Assembly (NCBI GenBank): GCA_038525605.1
Contig: JBCBHL010000102.1
Location: 1-20,217 of the forward strand
Length of the DNA stretch: 20,217 bases
Origin: JANSWY01 sp038525605
GTDB taxonomy: Bacteria; Bacteroidota; Bacteroidia; Cytophagales; Cyclobacteriaceae
Direction of reading: 5' to 3'
This document shows positions 1-10,000 of this stretch, piece by piece (positions within the stretch are counted from its first letter, which is position 1; each line of letters starts with the position of its first letter). Both the position numbers and the translations under genes were made by a program. The notes under the pieces are model-generated. The model made no database searches and was not told the origin of the DNA. It was given only the letters and a program-made list of their open reading frames with translations.

Positions 1-1
1 G

Positions 2-2686
2 GCAAATGAGATTGCTGATCAATATAATCTAAAAATAAATAAGGCTATTATCAGACAAAATGTATCTGCGGTGTACTACAGGTTGGGAAAGCTGGAAGAA
101 GCATTGCAAGCAAATCTGGATGTGAAAGACATATATCTGGATTTAGGTAGATATCGCTCTTATTTTCAGGCTCTGGGAAACATCGGTACACTTTACACCG
201 CTCTGGATAAAATTCCCGAGGCTTTGGAAGCTTATAAGACATTGGTTAAAGAAGCAAAAGAAAGGGATTACAAAGCGCAACTTTCGACAGGATTGATTGG
301 ATTGGCTCAATTGTACTACAAACTGGATGATTACAGTGAATCTTTGAGATATAATCTGGAAGCAATAGAGTTACTCAAAGCGTTAAAACAGAAGAGATAT
401 TTGGCAGTTGCTTACTCCAATGTTGCTGATATTTACAAGAACAATCAGCAAATAGACTCTGCTGCTTTTTTTTATAATTTGAGTTTTGAATTACATCAGG
501 AAATCAAACAGCTCGATTATCAAGCCTATGTGTTGGAAAGATGGGGTACTATGTATCTCAAAAATGATCAGATTGATAAAGGATTAGAATATATCAATCG
601 GGGAATAGAGATTGTGAATCAGGTAGACAGCCCCGAGGATGAGTTGTTACTCTATTCAGCGAAAGCCAAAGGTCTCATGCTGAAAGGTAATTCCGGTCAG
701 GCCCTAGCACCACTGGAGAAAAGCATCGAAATTGTTGATCAAATGGAGAGTAGTGGATACAAAACAGATGTCTATGGAATTGCGCATGAAGTCTACAAGG
801 CCAATGGTAATTACAGGAAAGCATATGACTACTTACTGCAATTTCAAATCAATGACGACAGTGTGAAAAGTGAAGATCAGATCAGGGCACTATCCAAGGC
901 AGAGTTTGAATATAATCTGAAAGCAGAAAAAGAAAAACTCGATCGCGAGCAAAAGGAAACAGAGCTGGTCTATGAAGCAAATTTGGCGCGTCAACAGGTT
1001 ATAGCCTACGCGATTGGTTTTGTGTTGTTAATTGTATTGGTGGCAGCAGTTTTGATTTTTCGATCTTCAAAAGCAAAAGCCAAATTAAATGATGAGCTAA
1101 AAGACAGCAATGATTTATTATCAGCTGCCAATGACAAATTACAACAGCTCGATCAATTCAAGACCAGGCTATTTGCTAATATCAACCATGATTTCAGGAC
1201 GCCGTTAACACTGATCAACGGTTATACTTCAAGAATCAGGGAAAACAGTGACAATTACCTCTCGCAGCATTCTCAAAATGACCTTGACAACCTGCAGAAA
1301 AACGCCGATACATTGCAGGAGATGACAAACGAGATTCAGGATTTACTGTTGCTTGAAGAAAGTAAGTTGAAACTAAACTACAGTCGGGTTGAGCTTATTG
1401 AATATCTTCAACGACAAAACCAGATGTTTAGCTCAATGGCTGAACTGTCCGGTATTAAACTGACATTCCAGTCGGAAATTGCGGGAGATTTATTGATTCA
1501 CCTGGATTTGAAGCATTTTGAAAAGATTTTATATAATTTGATTTCGAATGCCTTTCGATATACTGAAACCGGAGGTAGCATCACAGTGAAACTGGAGGCG
1601 AATAAGGAAAATACGGTCATCAAAATTTCTGACACAGGAAAGGGCATTGATGCTAAGGACTTACCACATATCTTTGACCGCTTTTATCAGTCGCCTCTCA
1701 ATGAATATCGTAGCAAAGAAGGCTTTGGGATAGGTCTGGCAGTAGTAAAGGAATTGATTGATTTACATGGAGGTACTATATCAGCTTCCAGTAAACCTGG
1801 TGTGGGTACTGAATTTAAGATCCTGTTGCCCTTCAATTATGACAAACCCGTACAGGAATTGAAGGCCGAAGAAGAACCGGCAGCTATCAAAACGCTACCA
1901 GTTAAAAGCGCAACTCCAACTATGCTTACCACTCGTGAGAATGAGAAACATACTGTATTGGTTGTGGATGATCATGAGGAGATAAGAAGTTACATTGTTG
2001 CGTTAATTGCTGATCGTTATTACACTAAAGAAGCCGCGAATGGAAAGGAAGCATTGAAACTGCTCAAGAAAAACCATGCAGACCTTATTCTGACTGATCT
2101 GATGATGCCCTGGTTGGATGGATTTGATTTTATTGAACAACTGCAACAAGACAACGTGCTGAATAAAATTCCTGTAATGGTTGTTTCGGCAAGGACTACT
2201 GAGGAAGACAAACACAGGGTTTTGGATGCTGGAGTAAATGAATTTCTAAGTAAACCTTTTGATCCGGAAGAATTACAAAAAAGAATTTTTAATCTACTGA
2301 AAGATTCAAAGAAAAGAGTTAATTCATGGGATCAGGTGGTCAATGACCAGGAGATACATTCGAATGTGGAGCAAAATATCATCAAAAAACTCAATCAGAT
2401 TATTCTGAAGCACGTGGCAGACCCTGCGCTCAACACAGATATGATTGCATTAGAATTAAATGCCAGTAGGAGTAAGGCTATTCGGTTAATTAAATCTCTG
2501 ACAGGTCAGACACCACTAGGATACGTCAAGGAAATTAAGATGAATTACATTGATAACATGATCAAGTCAAAAGAGATTAGAAATGCGACAGAAGCAACCA
2601 ACGCCATTGGGATGAAAAATGTGACCTATTTTACTAAACAGTATAAATCACATTTTGGTAAGCTGCCGGAGTTTCACGCTGAATAG
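2..2686 (+). CDS. TPR-sensor hybrid two-component protein (HK-REC-AraC HTH), 5' partial
   Basis: The frame is open to the left edge and codes for TPR-like sequence upstream of the first GTG at 71, so the gene is cut by the window edge and the GTG is not a credible start. Order seen: several TPR-like repeats (about 2-870), a charged coiled-coil-like stretch, one membrane helix (about 1001-1060), a HisKA H-box with NHDFRTPLT (His codon 1187-1189), an HATPase with N-box ISNAFRYT, DTGKGID and GFGIGLAVV, a receiver with VVDDHEE, phospho-acceptor Asp in LTDLMMP (2096-2098) and SKPF, and a C-terminal AraC-type HTH ending near SYF-like YFTKQYKSHFGKLP. By family knowledge this is a hybrid two-component system: a periplasmic sensor drives autophosphorylation, transfer to the receiver, and DNA binding by the same membrane-anchored chain. 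All catalytic residues expected are present. The ligand is unknown. A paralogue follows after 46 nt, so the two are probably co-transcribed. Confidence 0.93.
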   Translation, partial: ANEIADQYNLKINKAIIRQNVSAVYYRLGKLEEALQANLDVKDIYLDLGRYRSYFQALGNIGTLYTALDKIPEALEAYKTLVKEAKERDYKAQLSTGLIGLAQLYYKLDDYSESLRYNLEAIELLKALKQKRYLAVAYSNVADIYKNNQQIDSAAFFYNLSFELHQEIKQLDYQAYVLERWGTMYLKNDQIDKGLEYINRGIEIVNQVDSPEDELLLYSAKAKGLMLKGNSGQALAPLEKSIEIVDQMESSGYKTDVYGIAHEVYKANGNYRKAYDYLLQFQINDDSVKSEDQIRALSKAEFEYNLKAEKEKLDREQKETELVYEANLARQQVIAYAIGFVLLIVLVAAVLIFRSSKAKAKLNDELKDSNDLLSAANDKLQQLDQFKTRLFANINHDFRTPLTLINGYTSRIRENSDNYLSQHSQNDLDNLQKNADTLQEMTNEIQDLLLLEESKLKLNYSRVELIEYLQRQNQMFSSMAELSGIKLTFQSEIAGDLLIHLDLKHFEKILYNLISNAFRYTETGGSITVKLEANKENTVIKISDTGKGIDAKDLPHIFDRFYQSPLNEYRSKEGFGIGLAVVKELIDLHGGTISASSKPGVGTEFKILLPFNYDKPVQELKAEEEPAAIKTLPVKSATPTMLTTRENEKHTVLVVDDHEEIRSYIVALIADRYYTKEAANGKEALKLLKKNHADLILTDLMMPWLDGFDFIEQLQQDNVLNKIPVMVVSARTTEEDKHRVLDAGVNEFLSKPFDPEELQKRIFNLLKDSKKRVNSWDQVVNDQEIHSNVEQNIIKKLNQIILKHVADPALNTDMIALELNASRSKAIRLIKSLTGQTPLGYVKEIKMNYIDNMIKSKEIRNATEATNAIGMKNVTYFTKQYKSHFGKLPEFHAE

Positions 2687-2732
2687 GTTGCATACATTAC
2701 AAATAATTAGTATTTCTTAAAGGGTCATAAAT

Positions 2733-5700
2733 ATGCGAGTAATTAATTTATGGAATCTATCAATGCTATTTGCGATGATTTTGTTTCTCCCGTTTTCAGG
2801 ATATACTCAAAATCTGGACTCGCTAGCTGGAGAGATTAAATCATCAACAGAAGACACTGCTGGGGTAAATTATGTAAATGATATATTAAAGCAAATAGGA
2901 AGAAAAAAACCACAATTTAGTAAGCAGTTTGCACTCGAAAACCTGGCACTGGCCAAGAAACTTAACTACAAGGATGGTATTGCCAATTCATACTGGCAGA
3001 TTGGAGGAATCTATCGGGTGTTGCGTGAGAGTGTAAAGGCGATTGAATACTTGAAGGCGAGTGGTGAAATGTTCATTGAACTTAAAAAGATCAGTCTTGC
3101 ATCCGCTGTTTTTAATGAGCTTGGGATTGCCTATCGTAATAAGGCAGACTTAGCTGGGTCTGTTGCATCACATCAGAAGGCTGTTGACCTGGCAACTTCG
3201 GTGAATGATACAATTGCAATGATTCGTGCAATGAATAATCTTGGAACTGCCTATTACAGGTCCGGGAAATTGGATACCGCTTCAATAATCAAGAAAAATG
3301 CTCTGGGGATGGCTATTGGTGTGGGTGACGTTGGATTACAAGGATCTTTATTCCTCAATATAGGCAATGATTATTTGAGAGTCAGTGACTATGATAGTGC
3401 TATTCTATACTATCAACAAGCAGTTGACATAAGAAAGCGACAAAACAACCAGATGGAATTGTCCAAGGTGTTGAACAACCTTGCATTGGCTTATTCAGAA
3501 AAAGGAGAATATCTAAGATCAATCGATATTAATCTAAAAACGCTGAAGATAAGGGAAGAATTAAATGATAAAAGGGGAGTAGCTTTCAGTTATTCCAATA
3601 TTGGCGCTATATATCAATCTATAAACGAGCCAGTTAAGGCATTGGAATTTCATCAGAAAGCAACTGATCTCTTTAAAGAGCTAAATATGGAATACAGAAT
3701 TGGTTTAAGTCTTTCCAATCTGGCTAAAAGTTATCTTTCTCTGGATAGTATCTCCAAATCATTAGCTTATGAAAAACAGTCTCTGTCGATTTTGAATAAG
3801 ATTTCAGAATGCAATACTGTTGACCCGCTATTTGGAATAGCGAAATCTTTCAAAGAGCTCCACCAACATGATTCGGCAAAATACTACTACAGCCTCACTG
3901 CAAAGCTTTCCCAAAAGTGTGAGATGATCGTATTCAACATTTCCGCAATGACCGTCCTGGGACAGTATGCACTGGAAGCAAACAATAGGAAGGAAGCTGA
4001 AGCTATTTTAATCAATGCCAGGGAAAAAGCGATCAGATCAGGAACAAAAGCTAATCAAAAGGAAGTTGAAAAGCTTCTTTACAAACTGTATAAAAGCATT
4101 GGACGATATCAAAAATCTTTGATTCACCTGGAATCTTATCAAGAACTAAGCGATTCATTATTTAATCAGGAAAAGGCGCGCGAATTGTCGATTGCAGAGG
4201 CTGAATATGAATTTGATAAAGCCAAACAAGAAATCATCTTCGATCAGGAAAAAGAAACAATTTCTTTGAATGCAGAAAAAGATGTGCTTAGAGTTAGTCT
4301 GTGGCTGGCTTTGGTAGGGATCCTGATCTTTTCTGTTTTACTATTCCTTGTTTTCAAAGCTTACAAATCAAAGTCTCAAATGAGTACCAAGTTAGGAGAA
4401 AGCAACGGTCTGTTATCGAATGCAAATGATAAACTACAGCAACTTGACCAATTCAAAACCAGGTTGTTTGCCAATATCAATCACGACTTCAGAACTCCTT
4501 TGACACTTATCAGAGGCTATGCCACTGGCATCAGTGAGAATAATGATAATTACCTAACGGCTAAATCCCTGAATGACCTTGAAAACCTGAAACAGAATGC
4601 CTCTACATTGACTGAAATGACCAATGAAATTCAGGATTTGTTATTACTGGAAGAAAGTAAGCTGGTACTGAAATATAATGAGGTAGAAATCGTAAGCTAC
4701 CTAAAGAGACAGGTGAAGATGTTTAGCTCGATGGCTGAATTAGCGGCAATAGATCTTTCATTTCAGACTACAATAAACAATCAATTAAACGTCCATTTAG
4801 ATCGGAAACACTTCGACAAAATTCTTTATAATCTGATTTCAAATGCATTTAGATATACAGCGAAAGGGGGCAATATTTTGATCAGTCTGAAGGAAGATAA
4901 CAGTTTAATGATTATCAATATCAAAGACAGTGGTAAAGGGATAGACCAAAAGGACTTACCGCATATTTTTGATCGTTTTTATCAGTCTCCATTGAATGAG
5001 TATAGAAGTAAGGAAGGCTTTGGAATTGGCTTGGCGGTAGTAAAAGAGCTTGTTCAGTTACATAATGGTGAAATATCAGTAAGCAGTGAACCAGGTGTAG
5101 GAACAGACTTTGAAATCAGACTTCCCTTTAATCTGGACAAAAAAATTAGCGAACATGCTTCAGTAACAAATTCTGAATCTGTGAAAACGCTGCCCGTTAA
5201 AAAAGCAACACCTACCATGCTTTCTACTAATGACGGAGATCAACAAACCATATTGATCGTAGATGATCATGAAGAAATTAGGAGTTATATCACTTCAGTT
5301 GTTTCGGCACATTATAATACCCGGGAAGCGTCTAATGGAAAAGAAGCATTGAAGCTATTGCAGAAGAATCATATAGACCTCATTCTTACGGATTTAATGA
5401 TGCCCTGGCTCGATGGATATGATTTCATTCAGCAATTGCAACTGGATGAACGTCTGAATAAAATTCCTGTAATGGTTGTATCAGCCCGAACCACAGAAGA
5501 CGATAAACATCGTGTACTGGATGCTGGTGTTAATGAGTTTATCAGTAAACCCTTTGATCCGCAGGAACTGCAGAAAAGAATCCAAAACTTGCTGAAAGAC
5601 ACGGAGAAACGAATTAACTCCTGGGACCATGTGGTCGGCGAACAGGATACTCACTCAAAAGTTGAACAGAATATCGCAAAAAAACTTAATCAGATAATTC

Positions 5701-5981
5701 TTTTGCATATATCTGACCCCTCACTCAACACTGACATGATTGCGAATGAATTAAGTGCCAGCAGAAGCAAAGCCATTCGTTTAATCAAGAGCCTGACTGG
5801 TCAGACTCCATTAAATTACATCAGAGAGATAAGATTGAATTATGTAGAGGATTTAATTAAGTCCGGAGAAATCAGAACAGCAACAGAAGCAACCAATGCC
5901 ATCGGTATGAAAAATGTAACATATTTCATCAAACAATATAAAGCACATTTCGGAAAGAAACCGGAGTTTTTCAAAGACTAA
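2733..5981 (+). CDS. TPR-sensor hybrid two-component protein (HK-REC-AraC HTH), complete paralogue
   Basis: Complete 1082-residue protein. A signal peptide (residues 1 to about 26, ending SGYTQ) is followed by TPR repeats (about 40-480), a charged helix (about 480-515), one membrane helix (about 521-543), a HisKA domain (phospho-His H584 in NHDFRTPLT), an HATPase (N-box N704, DSGKGID from D732, GFGIGLAVV), a receiver (acidic D844/D845, phospho-acceptor D887, K939) and an AraC-type HTH (about 980-1082). The expected topology is a periplasmic TPR sensor with cytoplasmic kinase and DNA-binding parts. The part after the membrane helix is nearly the same as in the upstream gene, even in the kinase-receiver linker (LPVKxATPTML), whereas the TPR part differs clearly. 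This suggests tandem duplication followed by sensor divergence. TPR sensors are less usual than the beta-propeller sensors of polysaccharide-utilisation HTCS, so a link to glycan sensing is not shown. No strong Shine-Dalgarno is visible, as is usual in Bacteroidota. Confidence 0.94.
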   Translation: MRVINLWNLSMLFAMILFLPFSGYTQNLDSLAGEIKSSTEDTAGVNYVNDILKQIGRKKPQFSKQFALENLALAKKLNYKDGIANSYWQIGGIYRVLRESVKAIEYLKASGEMFIELKKISLASAVFNELGIAYRNKADLAGSVASHQKAVDLATSVNDTIAMIRAMNNLGTAYYRSGKLDTASIIKKNALGMAIGVGDVGLQGSLFLNIGNDYLRVSDYDSAILYYQQAVDIRKRQNNQMELSKVLNNLALAYSEKGEYLRSIDINLKTLKIREELNDKRGVAFSYSNIGAIYQSINEPVKALEFHQKATDLFKELNMEYRIGLSLSNLAKSYLSLDSISKSLAYEKQSLSILNKISECNTVDPLFGIAKSFKELHQHDSAKYYYSLTAKLSQKCEMIVFNISAMTVLGQYALEANNRKEAEAILINAREKAIRSGTKANQKEVEKLLYKLYKSIGRYQKSLIHLESYQELSDSLFNQEKARELSIAEAEYEFDKAKQEIIFDQEKETISLNAEKDVLRVSLWLALVGILIFSVLLFLVFKAYKSKSQMSTKLGESNGLLSNANDKLQQLDQFKTRLFANINHDFRTPLTLIRGYATGISENNDNYLTAKSLNDLENLKQNASTLTEMTNEIQDLLLLEESKLVLKYNEVEIVSYLKRQVKMFSSMAELAAIDLSFQTTINNQLNVHLDRKHFDKILYNLISNAFRYTAKGGNILISLKEDNSLMIINIKDSGKGIDQKDLPHIFDRFYQSPLNEYRSKEGFGIGLAVVKELVQLHNGEISVSSEPGVGTDFEIRLPFNLDKKISEHASVTNSESVKTLPVKKATPTMLSTNDGDQQTILIVDDHEEIRSYITSVVSAHYNTREASNGKEALKLLQKNHIDLILTDLMMPWLDGYDFIQQLQLDERLNKIPVMVVSARTTEDDKHRVLDAGVNEFISKPFDPQELQKRIQNLLKDTEKRINSWDHVVGEQDTHSKVEQNIAKKLNQIILLHISDPSLNTDMIANELSASRSKAIRLIKSLTGQTPLNYIREIRLNYVEDLIKSGEIRTATEATNAIGMKNVTYFIKQYKAHFGKKPEFFKD

Positions 5982-6275
5982 TTCATCAGTAAATAATCAA
6001 TTACTCACTCATGAAAATGATGATTGTTAGTCTGTGTTTTAAATGTAGCTACAGTTAAAATGCAATTTGTTCTACGGATTGTTTTATGGTTATCATTTTT
6101 AAAAAATGTCGAAAAATGACCGTTTTAAGTGGTAAAAATGCACATTTGAACCATTTGTAAAGTTTTTTGAAACAATTGGTGAGTAACAAATCTCAAATTT
6201 TGGAGCATGGTTGGCGGTTAGGGCAGGACTATATTTCGCATTTGTCTTGACCGGCCGTTAGCTCGCTCTTCCAGC
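5982..6275. other. 294-nt AT-rich leader between kinase gene and sigma-factor gene
   Basis: No coding sequence is visible. The stretch has a short palindrome CATTTTTAAAAAATG at 6094-6108, two further AAAAATG repeats just downstream (about 6112-6138), and a G-rich patch at 6201-6230 before a possible promoter. No clear terminator with a T-tract follows the kinase gene. The size is enough for independent control of the sigma gene. Confidence 0.5.
6211..6237 (+). promoter_or_regulatory. Possible promoter of the ECF sigma gene
   Basis: TATATTTC at 6230-6237 matches seven of eight positions of the Bacteroidota -7 element TAnnTTTG. A TTGG lies upstream at 6211-6214, but the spacing (about 15-16 nt) is shorter than usual. 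The match is weak and rests on pattern only. Confidence 0.22.
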
Positions 6276-6857
6276 ATGAAAATGACAGGAAGGCGTGTAA
6301 GTGATTCTTTAACAAATACGGGCCAAATGGAAAATGCTACACACCAAAAAGAAATGGTATTTCAGAAAACTTATGAACAATGTGCAACACAGGTCAGGAA
6401 CTTTCTCTACTACAAAATTGGGAACTATGAGAAAGCATGTGACATGACTCAGGAATCATTTGAAAGATACTGGATCAACTTTCATAAAGTCAATGAAGGA
6501 AAAGAAAAAAACTATCTGTTCACAATAGCCTACAGACTGTTTCTTGACGATGTAGACAGGCAGAAGGTCAGGGTTAAATACAGCTTCAGAGCCAGGGGCA
6601 ACCAAGATCAGGGAATGGACAGTAATCCTGAATATCTGTACAGGCAAGAGGAAATGAAAAACAGGCTTGAAGATGCCATCGCAGATCTACCCGATCAGCG
6701 TCGTACCATTTTTCTGATGAGCAGAATAGACAAATTGAAAAACAGAGAGATCGCTGAATTGTTGAGCATTTCTATCAAAACCGTGGAAAAGAACATTTCT
6801 CAGGCTTTGAAGCAACTAAAAACTACGCTCAGTGAATTGGTAAGCCTCAATATCTAG
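6276..6857 (+). CDS. ECF-type RNA polymerase sigma factor
   Basis: 193 residues, normal size for ECF sigma factors. Region 2 is visible around residues 33-100: KACDMTQESFERYWINF corresponds to the -10-binding helix pattern, and NYLFTIAYRLFLDDVDRQK to the end of region 2. Region 4 covers about 132-182: IADLPDQRRTIFLMSRIDKL, then the HTH REIAELLSISIKTVEKNIS, which binds the -35 element. The protein should direct RNA polymerase to a small set of promoters. The ATG at 6276 gives a long N-terminal extension. ATG at 6327 (M18) or 6354 (M27) would fit the family better and cannot be ruled out. In Bacteroidota, FecI-like sigma genes are often followed by a FecR anti-sigma gene. Here the next gene, 146 nt on, is the giant secreted protein, and no anti-sigma is seen in the window. 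Confidence 0.93.
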   Translation: MKMTGRRVSDSLTNTGQMENATHQKEMVFQKTYEQCATQVRNFLYYKIGNYEKACDMTQESFERYWINFHKVNEGKEKNYLFTIAYRLFLDDVDRQKVRVKYSFRARGNQDQGMDSNPEYLYRQEEMKNRLEDAIADLPDQRRTIFLMSRIDKLKNREIAELLSISIKTVEKNISQALKQLKTTLSELVSLNI

Positions 6858-6921
6858 CTAAATGCAGCCTTCAAGTATATTGTACTTATTCTCTAAAATA
6901 TTTCACAAAAAAAAGAACAAA

Positions 6922-6936
6922 GACAGGAGGGTTTTT
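6922..6936 (+). promoter_or_regulatory. Purine-rich GGAGGG + T5 element upstream of giant gene (uncertain)
   Basis: ACAGGAGGGTTTTT lies in the 146-nt gap between the sigma gene and the giant gene, 68-82 nt before the start codon. It stands out from the AT-rich background and is too far from the ATG to be a ribosome binding site. It could be part of an ECF-dependent promoter or, with the flanking A-rich and T-rich runs, a weak terminator. The role is inference only. Confidence 0.2.
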
Positions 6937-7003
6937 CTTTATCTGACCTTTCAATTGGTAAGATTAAAAACTAACACTTGATACTCAATATTTATTTCGC
7001 CTT

Positions 7004-10000
7004 ATGAAAAAATCATTGCTAACAAAATTTATTAACCGGAGCATCTATACAGCGCTGATTATGCTACTGTTCTTATTTGCTTATACGGCAGCTCAGGCCC
7101 AGGATCGGGACGGCTCTATAGATCTAACCGGATCAGAAGGACGCTACATTTATCTTAATGATGATGGAAGTAACAGCACCCTCGGTATCGAAGGTGGTCC
7201 ATTTACCATCGAAGGGTGGATCTACCTCATCGATAACAATAATGATAATTTCAACTTCTTTAGGCTTAGGAGTGGAGATTCCAGGATGTCTCTGCGCTAC
7301 AATAGCGATGCTGACAAAGACGGAGATGCCTGGAGAATCGATGTAAAAGGAACAGGTTATGGCGAGACTCACTGGGATTTGCCATATAATAAAAACGGTA
7401 GTAACACCGGACCTGATTTTATGAATAACTGGCGTCACATTGCTTTTGTATCCAATGGAGGAAGCAGCGTGAAGTTATACATTGATGGTGTACAGAAATT
7501 TGGATACAATTTAACTTCCAGTGGAACTTCAATTACGGATTTATGGCCATCTGATAACAATAAAGATGGCAATAGTTTAATGGGGTACGAGTCTGTTACA
7601 GGCAATAATCCCGGTAAGATGTATATGTCAGAGATCAGGGTATGGAAAACCCAGCTTTCGAGCAGTGAGATCGCGGAATACTACGATGAAGAGGTAAATA
7701 CATCTCACCCTGAGTGGAATAACCTGATTAGATACTATCAGGGACATATATCGTCAGGAAGTGGAAGCAGTAGAACATTCACGGATGAAACCGGGAATTA
7801 TAATGCAGGTGTTTCTAATTCAGATGTAACTGTTAATACGAGCTTTACACCAAATATCAAACCAGGAGACTTTGATAACAATACTATCTCCACAAATTTT
7901 TCAGCAAATACTTGTAACACGGATGATGGCATTGATGTAAGTTGGACTGATTTTCAAAGTACTAGTGCTTACAGAAATGGAACAATTCCTAATTATGAAA
8001 TTAGGAGGGTAAGAGATAATAAGTTAATATACACCGGAGGAGCAAGTTCGGAAGAAGATACAGATGTTGGTAGAGGTGATTCCGAAAGTTATCAGTTGAA
8101 AACTTACTGGTATATCAATGATGTGATCCAGTACTCCGATGCAGTCATTTATACTGGTAATGGTACCATGACAGAAGAGTTTCCAGCTCCATCCGGTTTT
8201 ACAGCAACTGATAATAACTGTAATGCTGAAATAGACCTTAGTTGGGATGCGGTTTCACCGAGTCCTCCTAACTGGACAATCCAAAGAGCCAATAATTCCG
8301 GGTTTACCAATGGTGTCACGACTTTAACAACTACTCCGCTGGATGGAACCATTACCAGCTACACAGATACAAGTCCAAATGTAGAGCAGACATACTACTA
8401 CAGAATTGTTGCTTCCGGAAACGATGACAATGGTTGTTCTATTATTGCAACTAATTCTGTTGTAATATCAGGCGAAGCTTACAAGCCACCAACTGCACCC
8501 GATGACCTAACAGTAGTGGTAGACAATGCAAACGATGAGTTTGATATAACCTGGACAAATCCTTCTGACGGGTTAGCAGACGGTTTCATCCTAAGAAGAG
8601 AAAAAGAAGATGGTTCTGATGTGGTGGAATATGTGTTTAATGATACAGGAACAACATCTTATTCGGATGCTAGCATAGACATTTGTCAGACTTACCGATA
8701 TACAATTGCGTCTACCAACGAATGTTCGCCTGATGGAGTGTTCTCTGGCAACACCCAGTCAGCTCTTTTGGGTCAGGATCTTACCAATGTGATAGCATCA
8801 TTATCGGCTTCCAAAGGATATTATGGTAATGCAGTTAGGTTAGAGTGGGAAATCAATGGAGGACTTTCGCAAGTAGATCGCTTCATGATTGAAAGGACAA
8901 TAGCCGGTGAAGATAACTACCAGTTCATTGGTAGTGTGGTTGATAATTTGATATTTGATGATGAAACAGCTATTGCCGGGACTTTTTACAATTATGCAGT
9001 CTATGGACAGTCGACTTGTAATGACGAAACTTCCTCTTCCAACATTAAAACAGATCTAGGATTCAGACAGCCTTTTGGTATTGCCAATGGACATATTGAG
9101 TACTCAGGTGGAAATGCAGTGGCAGATGTGTCTGTCAACTTCGAAAGACAAGATGGACTTTCTATCGGAAAAAGTCTAAAGTTTGATGGCGATGGCGACT
9201 ATATTGCGATCGATGGATTTAGTTACGAAGGAACTGACTATACAGAGATGACTGTTGAAACCTGGTTCAAGACTACAACTACTGCACATGATGTATTGGC
9301 ATCAGCAGATGCCAGCGAGTATTGGAGATTTTACATTTCCGGAGGAAATGTTGGAATAGTAGTTCAAGGTGGTTCTAACATTACATCAGTAGAAGATTAC
9401 AATGATGGAGAATGGCATCACGCTGCAGCGGTATTTGAAGGTGACAGTCTTAAATTATATATTGACGGAGCGCTTAACAATGCTACTGCTACTGGTTCTC
9501 CCACATTTGGTACTGGATCAACAAGGTTTTTGTATCTGGGATTAGGAAGTGAAGCATCAAGTTTCAATGCTGGTAAAGGTCCTTACGATTACTTCGAAGG
9601 TAACCTGGACGAGTTCAGAATCTGGAGTGTTGCCAGAAGTGCAGAGGAAATTGCTCGAAACTACAACCGCCTGATAAGTAATGAACAAACTGGATTGGAA
9701 GTCTATTACAGAATGGACGAAGGTACGGGAGATCAGGTATTTGATGCTTCTAAGGACGGAGAAATATTTAACAAACATGATGGTACCTTCGGAGGTGGAG
9801 TGAGTTTTTCTGATGATATTCCTTCGGCAGATAAACTGGGTATTAAAGGTATTACAGATGAGTTTGGTGATTATACAGCGGATTATATTCCCTATAATGG
9901 TTCAGGAGATGTATTCAGGGTAACACCAGCTTTCGGCCAGCATCAATTCGAGCCTGCAACTAAATCTATATATCTGGGTGATGGTGCTGCCGTGCAGAAT

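Noticed and set aside
71..73. GTG at 71 as the start of the first kinase gene
   Set aside because: The same frame is open to base 2 and codes for good TPR sequence (ANEIADQYNLKINKA), so the gene continues to the left of the window.
7133..7438. 101-codon minus-strand ORF over the giant gene's start
   Set aside because: It is a low-complexity shadow of the LamG-coding frame without any recognisable feature.
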